Shown one piece after another: positions 8,137 through 18,501 of a DNA stretch of 47,244 bases. Made by a program: the position numbers and the translations under genes. The DNA lies in NCBI GenBank assembly GCA_018666775.1, contig JABIXC010000012.1, positions 1-47,244 on the forward strand. Reading direction: 5' to 3'. The stretch is from Rhodospirillales bacterium. Its GTDB lineage: Bacteria; Pseudomonadota; Alphaproteobacteria; SMXQ01. Position 1 is the stretch's first letter. Every line of letters begins with the position of its first letter. The notes below the pieces were generated by a model that worked only from the letters and a program-made list of their open reading frames with translations, made no database searches and was not told the DNA's origin.

Positions 8137-9406
8137 TCACACAACATGGTATTTTGCGCCCCCCCATAAATGCGGGCGTAAATCGCGTGCGCCGGGTTGG
8201 GTCTTTTTGTCCCTTGTCCTTGCCATCTTTATCCCGTTTCAGGGCATGGCGGCAGAGACCCCGGAAACCGATCTTAAATCTGTTGAGCGTGCCCTCAAAC
8301 AAAGTGAGGCCCGAAGCAAATCGCTTGCCTTGGATGCAAAACGCATTACCAAAGAACGGGCAAAAATTCGAAAAACCCTGATCCGTGCCGCTAGGGATAC
8401 CCAGATCCGGCAACGTGCCATAGATCGGCTAAAGAACCATGTGGCCCGTCTCAAGGCTCAGGAACGCGCCAAAACACAATCCCTTGATGCGCGACGCAAA
8501 AGCCTGACGGAACTCATCGCTGCCCTTCAGCGCATCGCACGCCACCCCCCCGAAGCGGTCATGGCGTATTCCGCGACCCCCCAAGACACCCTCAGGAGTG
8601 CCCTGTTGCTGCGCTCGGCCATTCCCGAAGTAGAATCCCGCGCACGGGAACTGAAAGAAACCCTTTCTGCCCTTACCCGTTTGCGCACCCTTGCAGGGAA
8701 GCGCGAAGCCAATCTGGCATCAAAAGTGACGTCCCTGAAACACAAGCGCCGCGAGCTTTATCAGCTTCTGAAAAAAAAGCGTGCCCTTGAGAAAAAGGCC
8801 TTATCCAAACACACCCGCAGCAAAAATGACGTGCTTCAACTGGCGGCAAAAGCCAAAGGCCTGCGCGACCTTTTAGAGAAGCTCAAACAACACAAAAAAC
8901 GTCTGCGCACGGCCAGATTGCTTCCCCCACCATCCCGACACCAACGCCGGACAAAAAGAAATTTGCCCAAGCACGGCGAGACACGGCCCTTTGTGGTGGC
9001 GCGCGCGCGCGGAAATTTTGCACCACCCGTCCTTGGCACCATCACTGCGCGCTATGGTTCAAAGGCCAATTTTGGACCTAAAAACAAGGGGTTGAGAATT
9101 TCAACCACCCCCCAAGCGCAGGTGATTGCACCCTTTGATGGCTTGGTCGTGTTTGCAGGACCCTTTCGGGGGTATGGGCGGCTCTTGATCATCGATCACG
9201 GCGGGGGATATCATACTTTGCTCTCTGGCCTTGAGCGTATTGACACGGACGTCAATCAGCGTTTATTGACCGGAGAGCCCATAGGAACCATGGGCCAGCC
9301 CTCAAAAGGCCGGCCTGAGCTTTACTTGGAATTACGAAGAAATGGCCAGCCCATTAACCCCCTGCCATGGCTGGCGGCACCACCAACCGATAAGGTAAGC
9401 GGATGA
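8096..9406 (+). CDS. envC: EnvC-like murein hydrolase activator with degenerate M23 domain
   Basis: EnvC proteins sit in the periplasm and activate cell-separation amidases. The N-terminus has a hydrophobic segment (about residues 33-52) ending in A-A, read as a signal peptide. A long charged coiled coil follows (about 60-270), then a LytM/M23 domain from about residue 310. Metal-binding histidines expected in an active M23 peptidase are missing: the segments read KGLRI and LYLELRR where active enzymes have G-x-D and H-x-H. It is thus probably an activator rather than an enzyme. ATGs at 8096 and 8102 and GTGs at 8105 and 8111 are alternative starts, all inside the gpmI end. The stop overlaps the ctpA ATG. 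Confidence 0.88.
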   Translation: MGMVHVNGYRPLPDHTTWYFAPPHKCGRKSRAPGWVFLSLVLAIFIPFQGMAAETPETDLKSVERALKQSEARSKSLALDAKRITKERAKIRKTLIRAARDTQIRQRAIDRLKNHVARLKAQERAKTQSLDARRKSLTELIAALQRIARHPPEAVMAYSATPQDTLRSALLLRSAIPEVESRARELKETLSALTRLRTLAGKREANLASKVTSLKHKRRELYQLLKKKRALEKKALSKHTRSKNDVLQLAAKAKGLRDLLEKLKQHKKRLRTARLLPPPSRHQRRTKRNLPKHGETRPFVVARARGNFAPPVLGTITARYGSKANFGPKNKGLRISTTPQAQVIAPFDGLVVFAGPFRGYGRLLIIDHGGGYHTLLSGLERIDTDVNQRLLTGEPIGTMGQPSKGRPELYLELRRNGQPINPLPWLAAPPTDKVSG

Positions 9407-10689
9407 AACGAATAGCGTTCCTGGTGATTTTCCTGACCTCTATGGCAGCGATCGCCCCCTCTCAATCTCTGGCACAAGACAAGGGCCGGGAAACCTATCG
9501 CCAACTGGAACTCTTTGGCACTGTTTTTGATCGCATCCGCAATGATTATGTCGAAACCACCAAAGATCAGGATCTGATTGAGACGGCCATCAACGGCATG
9601 CTTTCTGCCCTTGATCCCCATTCCAGTTACCTCAGTGAAAAAAGCTTTAAAGATATGCAGGTCCGGACCCGGGGCGAATTTGGCGGGCTTGGCATTGAGG
9701 TCACCATGACCGATGGCCTTGTAAAGGTTATGTCCCCCATCGACGATACCCCGGCCTTTCGCGCAGGCATCAAGGCCGGTGATATGGTTACCCATCTTGA
9801 CGGCGCCCCCATCCGTGGCCTGACCCTTCAACAAGCGGTAGAGAAAATGCGGGGCAAGGTCGGTGAAGATATCAAGCTGACCATTCAACGCGGCACAAAG
9901 CAGCCCTTTGATGTCACCATCACCCGGGCGCGCATCAAAATAACGCCCATCAAACACCGCCTTGAAGCCAATAACATTGGCTACATTCGTATTACATCCT
10001 TCAATGATCAAACCACCATTGATCTGAAAAAGGCCTACAAAAAATTGCAAAAGAAAGCCAAGAAAGGAATCTCCGGACTTGTTCTTGATCTTCGGAATAA
10101 TCCCGGCGGGCTTTTGAAAGAAGCCATCAGCGTTTCCGATGCCTTCCTTGATCGCGGTGAAATTGTTTCCACCCGTGGCCGGAAAAAAACGGAAAGCACG
10201 CGCTCGAATGCCCAAAAAGGTGACATCACCAATGGGCTGCCCATCGTGGTTTTAGTAAATGGTGGATCAGCTTCTGCATCAGAAATCGTTGCCGGTGCAT
10301 TGCAAGATCACCGAAGGGCGATCATCTTGGGAACGCGTTCATTTGGCAAAGGTTCGGTCCAGACCATTATGCCCCTGCCGGGACACGGGGCCATCCGCCT
10401 GACCACACAGCGTTACTACACGCCCTCAGGGCGTTCCATCCAGGGGAAGGGCATCGAGCCGGACATCATGATTACCCAGTTGGAAGTCAAAGAAATTTCT
10501 GATCTGAAGCAGCGCCGTGAAAAAGACTTACGCGGGGCCCTTAGCGGCGACAAAGTTACGGCCAAAGACAAAAAGAAGGCCAAAGATGAAAAAGATGCAA
10601 AAGCAGATAAAAAAATTAAGGATTACCAGTTAACCCGTGCCATGGGCGTGCTTCGGGGCATTGCCCTCTACCGCCAACAGAAAAACTAG
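9403..10689 (+). CDS. ctpA: C-terminal processing serine protease, S41 family
   Basis: CtpA-type proteases act in the periplasm and trim proteins or control murein hydrolases. A signal peptide covers residues 1-25 (MKRIAFLVIFLTSMAAIAPSQSLA). A PDZ domain follows (about 90-170), then the S41 catalytic domain. The Ser/Lys dyad is S291 in GGSASASE and K316 in RSFGKGSVQ, the usual 25-residue spacing. A very Lys/Asp-rich linker lies at about residues 385-408. The ATG overlaps the envC stop (ATGA at 9403-9406), so the two envelope proteins are translationally coupled, a common alphaproteobacterial arrangement. Length 428 is normal. Confidence 0.96.
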   Translation: MKRIAFLVIFLTSMAAIAPSQSLAQDKGRETYRQLELFGTVFDRIRNDYVETTKDQDLIETAINGMLSALDPHSSYLSEKSFKDMQVRTRGEFGGLGIEVTMTDGLVKVMSPIDDTPAFRAGIKAGDMVTHLDGAPIRGLTLQQAVEKMRGKVGEDIKLTIQRGTKQPFDVTITRARIKITPIKHRLEANNIGYIRITSFNDQTTIDLKKAYKKLQKKAKKGISGLVLDLRNNPGGLLKEAISVSDAFLDRGEIVSTRGRKKTESTRSNAQKGDITNGLPIVVLVNGGSASASEIVAGALQDHRRAIILGTRSFGKGSVQTIMPLPGHGAIRLTTQRYYTPSGRSIQGKGIEPDIMITQLEVKEISDLKQRREKDLRGALSGDKVTAKDKKKAKDEKDAKADKKIKDYQLTRAMGVLRGIALYRQQKN

Positions 10690-10707
10690 AAGGGTTTTCA
10701 TCGTCAA

Positions 10708-11970
10708 ATGAGTTCACCCCAAGGCACCCCCCAGACCCGCCCTCAAAAATGGCGGTTAAGTGCTCTGACGATAACCTCCCTGTCACTGGTTCTCTTGGTG
10801 ACAGGCGTTGTTACGTGGCTTGCCTTAACCGATGTCAGTGAAAAAAAACAAGCGCCCAAAAAAGCCCCGCCGTCGCCTGCCTTGTATCTTGAATCAATTA
10901 CAAGCCCTGTAACGGCACCAAAAAAATCGGCCAAGGCAAAGCCCCCGATACACCCTAAAACAAAACCCACAGGGAAAGACGTCGCAAAAACATCCCCTGT
11001 TGCAAAAAAGCCAGCAGAAGTGCCGCCCGTTGTAAAAACGCCGCCAACAATACCTGTGCCAAAACCTGCGGCAAAGGCACCGCCCGCGCCTGTTGTCCTG
11101 GCACCAGCGCCAAAACCGGCAAAGATCAGAACCCGATCAAGCCGCGCATCGCGCCGGGGATTGCGCCCGGCACCGGACCCGTCATTGGTGGAAAAAAGCC
11201 GGGCCGGCCCCCTGCCCCGCATCTCTACGGATGGCCGAAAGCCATGGAAAATTTATGCCCGTCCCTTTGATCATGGCACCCGGCTACCCAGAATAGGGAT
11301 CATTATTGAAAACCTTGGGCTGTCCGGTGCTGGCACCGAAGCAGCCATCCAGCGCCTGCCCGGCACCATCACCCTGTCCTTTGCACCCTATGCCAAGGGA
11401 TTAAAGCAATGGATCGCATTGGCCCGCACAGCAGGCCACGAAGTGATGTTGGGCCTGCCGATGGAGCCCCTTGATTTCCCAGCCAGCGATCCCGGCCCCC
11501 ACACCCTTCTGACCAGCCTGACCACGACCCAAAACATTGCCCGGTTGCATTGGCTTTTGGGTCGGGTCACGGGTTATGTCGGGGTTGTTAATCAAATGGG
11601 CTCACGGTTCACAATTTCAGAACCCCATCTTCGGCCCATCCTTGGCGAACTTAAAAAACGGGGCTTGTTGTTCGTTGATTCCCGATCCTCGCTCCGCTCC
11701 GTGGCCGCCGACGTGGCCATCAGATTGAATTTGCCCCGTGCGGTCAATAACAGGTTTATCGATGCAGAAGCATCGCGGGGGGCCATTGACAAGCGGCTCA
11801 GGGAATTGGAAAGAATAGCCAAAGTATCGGGTTTTGCAGTCGGTATCGGATCGCCCTTCCCTGTCACCCTGGACAGGCTGGCCCTTTGGTCCAGAACCCT
11901 GAAAAAGCGGGGGTTTGTTCTGGCGCCCATATCCGCCATGGTGAACAGCCAAGGCAACCAGCATCCATGA
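10708..11970 (+). CDS. Divergent polysaccharide deacetylase family protein (YibQ-like)
   Basis: The protein has one N-terminal transmembrane segment (about residues 18-41). A long Pro/Ala/Lys-rich linker (about 45-190) would span the periplasm. A C-terminal domain follows, starting at RIGIIIENLGLSG, with GHEVMLGLPMEP, GVVNQMGSRFT and GLLFVDSRSS. These are hallmarks of the divergent polysaccharide deacetylase family (PF04748). The family is widespread in proteobacteria next to envC-ctpA and has been thought to act on cell wall or other polysaccharide; its activity is not well established. It begins 18 bases after ctpA, and its TGA overlaps the rppH ATG, so it belongs to the same transcript. 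Confidence 0.9.
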   Translation: MSSPQGTPQTRPQKWRLSALTITSLSLVLLVTGVVTWLALTDVSEKKQAPKKAPPSPALYLESITSPVTAPKKSAKAKPPIHPKTKPTGKDVAKTSPVAKKPAEVPPVVKTPPTIPVPKPAAKAPPAPVVLAPAPKPAKIRTRSSRASRRGLRPAPDPSLVEKSRAGPLPRISTDGRKPWKIYARPFDHGTRLPRIGIIIENLGLSGAGTEAAIQRLPGTITLSFAPYAKGLKQWIALARTAGHEVMLGLPMEPLDFPASDPGPHTLLTSLTTTQNIARLHWLLGRVTGYVGVVNQMGSRFTISEPHLRPILGELKKRGLLFVDSRSSLRSVAADVAIRLNLPRAVNNRFIDAEASRGAIDKRLRELERIAKVSGFAVGIGSPFPVTLDRLALWSRTLKKRGFVLAPISAMVNSQGNQHP

Positions 11971-12467
11971 GTGATGCTATTAACCGCGACGCCCTTCCCT
12001 ATCGGCCCTGTGCGGGCATCATGCTGTTCAACCCGGATGGGCGGGTCTTTGTTGCCCGGCGCATTGATATGCCATCAGCGGCCTGGCAAATGCCCCAAGG
12101 TGGCATAGAAGAGGGCGAAATCCCTGTCACGGCTGCTTTTCGTGAATTGAAAGAAGAAATCGGCACCAACAACGCCGAACTGCTGGATGAACACGAAGAC
12201 TGGCTTAATTATGACCTGCCCGATGAATTGCTGGGACAAATCTGGGGGGGCAATTTTCGTGGCCAAACCCAGAAATGGTTCGCTATGCGGTATTTAGGCG
12301 ATGACGCCGACATCAACATCGAAACTGAGGTTCCGGAGTTCTCAGAATGGCAATGGGCCGACCCGGCCACCCTGCCCGACCTGATTGTGCCCTTTAAACG
12401 GGACCTGTATGCAGCCTTGGTCGAGCGTTTTGGCCATTGGGCCGAACACATCAAAAACAACGCCTGA
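11967..12467 (+). CDS. rppH: RNA pyrophosphohydrolase, Nudix family
   Basis: RppH removes pyrophosphate from the 5' end of RNA and so triggers decay. The Nudix box is complete: GGIEEGEIPVTAAFRELKEE, then IG. The N-terminal YRPCAGIMLFNPDGRVFVARR and the Trp-rich region WQMPQGG fit the RppH/IalA group of alphaproteobacteria. The ATG at 11967 overlaps the previous stop as ATGA. The product has 166 residues. The longer open frame reaching back to 11886 is only upstream sequence inside the deacetylase gene. The gene ends one base before the converging ferritin-like gene, with no terminator between. Confidence 0.95.
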   Translation: MSDAINRDALPYRPCAGIMLFNPDGRVFVARRIDMPSAAWQMPQGGIEEGEIPVTAAFRELKEEIGTNNAELLDEHEDWLNYDLPDELLGQIWGGNFRGQTQKWFAMRYLGDDADINIETEVPEFSEWQWADPATLPDLIVPFKRDLYAALVERFGHWAEHIKNNA

Positions 12468-12468
12468 C

Positions 12469-13302
12469 TCAACCGGCCAGAACGTCTTTCAAGTGCGCGC
12501 GATGGCGGTTTAATGCCCACCATGCAATTTTCCCCGATACCTTTGCCAAAGCACCATCGGGGCTGAACCCTGCCGCTTCAAGGGCCATGTTCGTGGCCCG
12601 GTGCACATTGGCGGGCTGATAAAACCCGCTCGCCCGTGAGCCATAGGCCGCGGAACATTTGCCCCGATCATATACCTCACCCTGATTATTCCCTGCAAAA
12701 TAGGCATAAGACAATTCATCATCATCGGCTTCGCCAATGCGCCCCAACACAATTCTAATGCGCGCCAAAATCCCCAGCCTGTCTTTGGGCAAATATCGTA
12801 AAAGATGCGCATGGAACAAGGCGTAATGGCGAAATTCATCAGCGGCGATGTGGCCACAAATCGCCTTTAAGACGGGTTCTTTTGTGAAATCGCGAAGGGC
12901 GGTGTAATACGAACTGGTGCCCGCCTCTACCACACAACGGGCCACCAGTTCTCCGGAACAACTGCCCCGGACAGACCGCGTTGCCCCTATGGGAATTTGA
13001 TAGCCTTTTTGAAAGACGTCAAAGCGCGCGGCAAAATCAAAATCCGGGTCCGCCATTTCTGCCCAGCACCCCAAAACATCGCCATGCTGAATTTCTTCGC
13101 CCGCCCATGCCTTTGCGACATTCTGAAATGCCTCATCACCGCAAAACACATTGCAAAGATACGTCGCATAATCGCCCGCATTCTTTTCCACCATGGCGGC
13201 GGCCTTAACCACATTGACCACATCGGGGGCTAAACCGGCTGGGTCAAATTCATCCCATGGAATATCTTGCAGTGTCCAATGCGCCACGCAGCGCTCCCCC
13301 AT
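12469..13302 (-). CDS. Diiron ferritin-like domain protein of unknown function
   Basis: The product (277 residues from the ATG at 13302) carries the full four-helix diiron ligand pattern: E39, E70-x-x-H73, E126 and E156-x-x-H159. This suggests an oxidase, oxygenase or desaturase-like active site, but I cannot name the substrate. The start at 13302 avoids overlap with atpC; an ATG at 13341 and a TTG at 13392 are also in frame. The ribosome binding site at 13302 is weak, and the ATG directly follows the T-run of the atp operon terminator. Cysteines are frequent in the first half (C5, C50, C54, C79, C115, C123). It converges with rppH. Confidence 0.75.
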   Translation of the reverse strand: MGERCVAHWTLQDIPWDEFDPAGLAPDVVNVVKAAAMVEKNAGDYATYLCNVFCGDEAFQNVAKAWAGEEIQHGDVLGCWAEMADPDFDFAARFDVFQKGYQIPIGATRSVRGSCSGELVARCVVEAGTSSYYTALRDFTKEPVLKAICGHIAADEFRHYALFHAHLLRYLPKDRLGILARIRIVLGRIGEADDDELSYAYFAGNNQGEVYDRGKCSAAYGSRASGFYQPANVHRATNMALEAAGFSPDGALAKVSGKIAWWALNRHRAHLKDVLAG

Positions 13303-13337
13303 AAAACAACCCGGCACCCGATGAGGGGGGGGCCGGG
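13303..13337 (-). terminator. Terminator of the F1 ATP synthase operon
   Basis: CCCGGC at 13310-13315 pairs with GCCGGG at 13332-13337, and an inner CCC/GGG pairing extends the stem. On the minus strand the stem is followed by TTGTTTT. It lies about 40 bases past the atpC stop. The T-run ends at the ATG of the downstream ferritin-like gene, so any read-through RNA would have its start codon right behind the hairpin. Confidence 0.6.
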
Positions 13338-13375
13338 CCATATTATAACGATAAATTTGAAAGTCTTGGAAAGTC

Positions 13376-13780
13376 TTAGCTGGCCGCTGCAATCATTGCC
13401 TCAGCAATGGCCACATTACGAATGGCCTGGCTGCGGGCACCGTCGGTTTCTGCACTTTCAACGGCGGCGCGCGCAGATGTCAGGCGTTCACCGGCGGCAT
13501 TGGTATCGATATCGGAAACAGGCACCGCTTCTTCCGCCAAAACAATGCATCGTTCCGGCGTTACTTCGGCAAAGCCACCAGCGACAAAAATATCGCCCTG
13601 GGCCGCATCTTCGGCACCATGGATGGCAATCACGCCCGGACGCACCTGAGAGATGAACGGCGCATGGTTGGGAAGCACGCCGAAATCACCTTCTGCACCC
13701 GGCACCACGACCATGTCGACAGCATCGGAGAACAATATTTTCTCTGGCGAAACCAGTTCAAATTCGACCTTATCGGCCAT
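13376..13780 (-). CDS. atpC: ATP synthase F1 epsilon subunit
   Basis: Epsilon is part of the central stalk and restrains ATP hydrolysis. The N-terminal beta sandwich is clear: MADKVEFELVSPEKILFS, VVPGAEGDFGVLPNHAPF and VAGGFAEVTPERCIVLAEEA. The C-terminal helical part (about residues 88-134) is Ala-rich and shorter than in E. coli, as in many alphaproteobacteria. It is the last gene of the F1 operon and lies 27 bases after atpD. A short direct repeat GAAAGTCTT occurs just past the stop, before the terminator. Confidence 0.96.
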   Translation of the reverse strand: MADKVEFELVSPEKILFSDAVDMVVVPGAEGDFGVLPNHAPFISQVRPGVIAIHGAEDAAQGDIFVAGGFAEVTPERCIVLAEEAVPVSDIDTNAAGERLTSARAAVESAETDGARSQAIRNVAIAEAMIAAAS

Positions 13781-13807
13781 AAAGAATGCTCCCTCTTACC
13801 CTGAGTT

Positions 13808-15238
<1,431 letters not shown>

Positions 15239-15259
15239 CTAGTGGAATCTTCGGTGGAC

Positions 15260-16150
15260 CTAAACGGCCTCTGCACCGGATACAATTTCAATCATTTCAG
15301 TTGTAATGGCGGCTTGGCGCTTACGGTTATAAGTCAGTTCCAGCCGGTCAATCATTTCACCTGCATTGCGCGTCGCGCTATCCATGGCGGCCATGCGTGC
15401 ACCCTGTTCGCCTGCATAGCTTTCCAAAAAGGCCCGGTAAACCTGAATGCCAAGATTACGTGGCAAAAGGTCCTGAAGGATGGTTTCTTCTTCGGGTTCA
15501 AATTCGTATATGGCCGATGGGCCAGCCGTTTCGGCATCTTCATCTGCTGCATCTTCAACCGGGAACGGGATCAATTGCTGGGCCGTAAATATCTGGGACA
15601 TAATTGATTTGAACTGGTTGTAGATCAACGTACAGACATCAAATTCCCCGGCATCAAACATTTCTGCAACCCGGGCCCCTGTATCGCGGGCATCTTCAAA
15701 TTGCACACCCTTGCGGGCCAGGTTTTCTAGGGTATCAACAATAATATCGTCAAAATCCCGCTTCAAACCATCACGGCCTTTGCGCCCAACACAGAGAATT
15801 TTGACGTCCTTGCCATCAGCGCGTAACCGGTTGATCTCAGCGCGAGCGCCCCGAACGATCTGGCCGTTAAAGCCGCCACACAAGCCACGGTCCGATGTCA
15901 CAACCACCAAAAGATGGGTCTGATCGGCACCGGATCCGCTGAGCAGTTTAGGCGCACCGGCATTGGCACCAATGGATGCCGCCAATGACCCCAGCATACG
16001 CTCCATACGCTCTGCATAGGGACGGGCTGATTCTGCCTGTTCCTGGGCACGTTTAAGCTTCGATGCCGCCACCATCTTCATGGCCGCAGTGATCTTCTGC
16101 GTGGATTTCACGCTGACGATCCTGTTGCGAAGGTCTTTTAGATTGGCCAT
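15260..16150 (-). CDS. atpG: ATP synthase F1 gamma subunit
   Basis: Gamma is the rotating shaft inside the alpha/beta hexamer. The two terminal coiled-coil helices are clear: [31 protein letters not shown] at the N-terminus (conserved stretch of about 30 residues) and [20 protein letters not shown] near the C-terminus. The central Rossmann-like part contains [17 protein letters not shown] short acidic insert, rich in E, D and A, lies at about residues 197-222 before [14 protein letters not shown]. Length 296 is normal for alphaproteobacteria. Confidence 0.98.
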   Translation of the reverse strand: MANLKDLRNRIVSVKSTQKITAAMKMVAASKLKRAQEQAESARPYAERMERMLGSLAASIGANAGAPKLLSGSGADQTHLLVVVTSDRGLCGGFNGQIVRGARAEINRLRADGKDVKILCVGRKGRDGLKRDFDDIIVDTLENLARKGVQFEDARDTGARVAEMFDAGEFDVCTLIYNQFKSIMSQIFTAQQLIPFPVEDAADEDAETAGPSAIYEFEPEEETILQDLLPRNLGIQVYRAFLESYAGEQGARMAAMDSATRNAGEMIDRLELTYNRKRQAAITTEMIEIVSGAEAV

Positions 16151-16176
16151 TGTCTAAGACTGCTTTCAGCGATTAA

Positions 16177-17706
16177 TCAAGCAAAGGAACGGGCAAATTC
16201 ATCAAGGGCAGCTTTCAGCTTTTCTTCTGTCTCAGAAGAAATTTGGCCCTCGCTTCGAATGGTCGGCATGATGTCGGCATGTTTGGAACGTAGTTCCGCC
16301 AAAGCGCCTTCCTCAAATCGACCAACATCGGCCAGCGCAATCCCGTCAAGATAGCCACGCACACCGAGATAAAGAGAGCAAACCTCTTCTTCCACGCTCA
16401 TGGGCGAAAACTGGGCTTGTTTCAGCAATTCGGTCAATCGCGCACCACGGGCCAGCAAGCGCTGGGTGGAGGCATCAAGATCGGATGCAAACTGGGCGAA
16501 GGCTTCCATTTCACGATACTGGGCAAGTTCCAGCTTAATCGAACCCGCAACCTGTTTCATGGCCTTGATCTGGGCGGCAGAACCAACCCGGCTGACCGAC
16601 AGGCCCACGTTCACCGCAGGACGGATACCCTTATAGAACAGTTCTGTTTCTAAAAAGATCTGGCCATCGGTGATGGAAATCACGTTGGTGGGAATGTATG
16701 CCGAAACGTCACCGGCCTGGGTCTCAATCACCGGCAATGCGGTCAAAGAACCAGAACCACTGGCTTCACCCATTTTGGCAGAACGTTCAAGAAGCCGTGA
16801 ATGAAGATAGAAAACATCACCCGGGAATGCTTCACGCCCTGGTGGGCGACGCAGCAAAAGCGACATCTGGCGATAGGCCACAGCATGTTTTGACAGATCA
16901 TCATAAACGATGACCGCGTGCATGCCGTTATCACGGAAATATTCACCCATGGTACATGCCGCATAAGGCGCCAAGAACTGAAGCGGAGCGGGCTCTGATG
17001 CCGTCGCTGCCACAACGATGGAATATTCCATGGCGCCCTGTTCTTCCAGCGTCTTGACGATCTGGGCAACGGTGGAGCGCTTCTGGCCGATGGCCACGTA
17101 AACACAGTAAAGTTTTTTGCTTTCATCATCGCCTGCGTTCAGGCCCTTCTGATTGATGAAGGTATCAATGGCGATGGCTGTTTTACCGGTTTGCCGATCA
17201 CCAATGATCAGTTCGCGCTGGCCACGGCCAACGGGGATCAGGCTATCGATGGCTTTCAAACCCGTTTGCATGGGCTCGCTCACCGATTGGCGCGGGATAA
17301 TGCCCGGTGCCTTGACCTCAATCTGATTGCGGGTCGTGGCTTCAATGGGGCCTTTGCCATCAATGGGATTGCCAAGTGCGTCAACAACGCGGCCAAGAAG
17401 CCCCTTGCCCACGGGCACATCAACAATGTCGCCCGTACGCTTGACGGTGTCGCCTTCCTTGATGGTTCGGTCATCGCCGAAAATCACGATGCCCACATTG
17501 TCGGCCTCGAGGTTCAGCGCCATGCCTTTAATGCCGCCCGGAAATTCAACCATTTCACCGGCCTGCACTTTATCAAGCCCATGGACACGGGCGATGCCGT
17601 CCCCCACAGACAAGACTTGGCCAACCTCGGCCACTTCGGCCTCGGTGCCGAAATTGGAAATTTGTTCCTTAAGAATGGCGGAAATTTCTGCCGGCCGGAT
17701 GTCCAT
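16177..17706 (-). CDS. atpA: ATP synthase F1 alpha subunit
   Basis: Alpha forms the noncatalytic nucleotide sites of F1. The Walker A motif GDRQTGKTA lies near residues 169-177. [13 protein letters not shown]-like, [17 protein letters not shown] and [27 protein letters not shown] (seen as its conserved parts) are canonical. The ATG at 17706 is used; the codon before it is TTG, which only extends the frame by one residue. It overlaps the atpH stop as TGATG, so the two are translationally coupled. Length is 509. Confidence 0.98.
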   Translation of the reverse strand: MDIRPAEISAILKEQISNFGTEAEVAEVGQVLSVGDGIARVHGLDKVQAGEMVEFPGGIKGMALNLEADNVGIVIFGDDRTIKEGDTVKRTGDIVDVPVGKGLLGRVVDALGNPIDGKGPIEATTRNQIEVKAPGIIPRQSVSEPMQTGLKAIDSLIPVGRGQRELIIGDRQTGKTAIAIDTFINQKGLNAGDDESKKLYCVYVAIGQKRSTVAQIVKTLEEQGAMEYSIVVAATASEPAPLQFLAPYAACTMGEYFRDNGMHAVIVYDDLSKHAVAYRQMSLLLRRPPGREAFPGDVFYLHSRLLERSAKMGEASGSGSLTALPVIETQAGDVSAYIPTNVISITDGQIFLETELFYKGIRPAVNVGLSVSRVGSAAQIKAMKQVAGSIKLELAQYREMEAFAQFASDLDASTQRLLARGARLTELLKQAQFSPMSVEEEVCSLYLGVRGYLDGIALADVGRFEEGALAELRSKHADIMPTIRSEGQISSETEEKLKAALDEFARSFA

Positions 17707-18266
17707 CAACCGATCCCTTTCATGGAAAGCCTAAGTTTTTGAAGTTTCGTTGCAATCGAAGAATCGACCATTTTTGATCCCACTTGCACGATCATGCCGC
17801 CGATCAACGACGGGTCAATTTTGTGTTCCAATGTCACTTTGGAGCCAAGCGCATCAGAAAGAGCCTTGGTCACCGCAGCGATATTGGCAGGTTTCATTGT
17901 GCTGGCCGATGTCACTGCGGCCGTCACTTCGCCACGGTGCGCTGCCAGGGCCGAAAGAAAGGCCCCAACCACACGATCCAACGCCATGAGACGACGGTTG
18001 CGGGCCAACAAGCCAACAAATTTGACGGTAAGTTCATTAAATTCTGCCTTTTCCGCAATGGCGGTCATGGCGCGCACCTGAGCATCCCTGCCAACAACCG
18101 GAGAGGCGATCAGGCGGGCGAAATCAGCATTGGTCGCCTCAAGATCACGCAACGCCCGAAGGTCATCTGCTACCTGATCAAGGGCATTGGCGGAATCCGC
18201 CAATTCATAAAGGGCACTAGCGTAACGTCCAGCGACGCCGCCCATGTCTTTTGACTGGGATGGCAC
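17706..18266 (-). CDS. atpH: ATP synthase F1 delta subunit
   Basis: Delta (OSCP) joins F1 to the peripheral stalk. The 186-residue product contains [17 protein letters not shown] near the N-terminus, [11 protein letters not shown], and a C-terminal [12 protein letters not shown]-type segment ([20 protein letters not shown]). A GTG start at 18266 is chosen because GGGAG lies 9 bases upstream. The ATG at 18245 is too far from any such site, and the open frame further upstream (to 18392) does not look like delta. It is the first gene of an F1-only operon, the alphaproteobacterial arrangement in which F0 genes are elsewhere. Confidence 0.95.
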   Translation of the reverse strand: MPSQSKDMGGVAGRYASALYELADSANALDQVADDLRALRDLEATNADFARLIASPVVGRDAQVRAMTAIAEKAEFNELTVKFVGLLARNRRLMALDRVVGAFLSALAAHRGEVTAAVTSASTMKPANIAAVTKALSDALGSKVTLEHKIDPSLIGGMIVQVGSKMVDSSIATKLQKLRLSMKGIG

Positions 18267-18477
18267 TCGGATTTTCTCCCAAAACTTTGAATAAGGCCCG
18301 GACCAACCGGGTCTTAGCCGAATGTCGGAGCAACGGCCCCAATGCCCCTTGCGAGGCGGGCTTTTGGTAACACACGGCGTGCGGTGTTGCAACCGGGGAA
18401 GGCACTAAAAAAGCGCATATAAAGCAGAATCGGAACAAGGGCTTAGCGCGCCCCCGAATTAAGCCCGAATTACCCTG
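18267..18477 (-). promoter_or_regulatory. Leader region of the F1 operon with an inverted repeat
   Basis: This 211-base stretch between priA and atpH must hold the promoter of the atp operon unless priA reads through. GGGCTTA at 18439-18445 is repeated in inverse as TAAGCCC at 18460-18466 with a 14-base spacer, and CCCGAATTA is repeated directly at 18453 and 18464. On the minus strand a TTTATAT stretch lies at about 18416-18423, but no -35 box at the right distance is convincing. The leader to the GTG at 18266 would be long. Confidence 0.4.
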
Positions 18478-18501
18478 AAAAAAGGCCGAAATTAGAGGCC
18501 T
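18478..18501 (-). terminator. Short intrinsic terminator after priA
   Basis: On the minus strand AGGCC (18501-18497) and GGCCT (18487-18483) form a five-base-pair stem overlapping the priA TAG stop, followed directly by a run of six T residues. The stem is short but the T-run is good, so a moderate terminator is likely. Confidence 0.5.

Noticed and set aside
8096-9406. Active M23 metallopeptidase
   Set aside because: Key zinc-binding residues are missing from the LytM domain.
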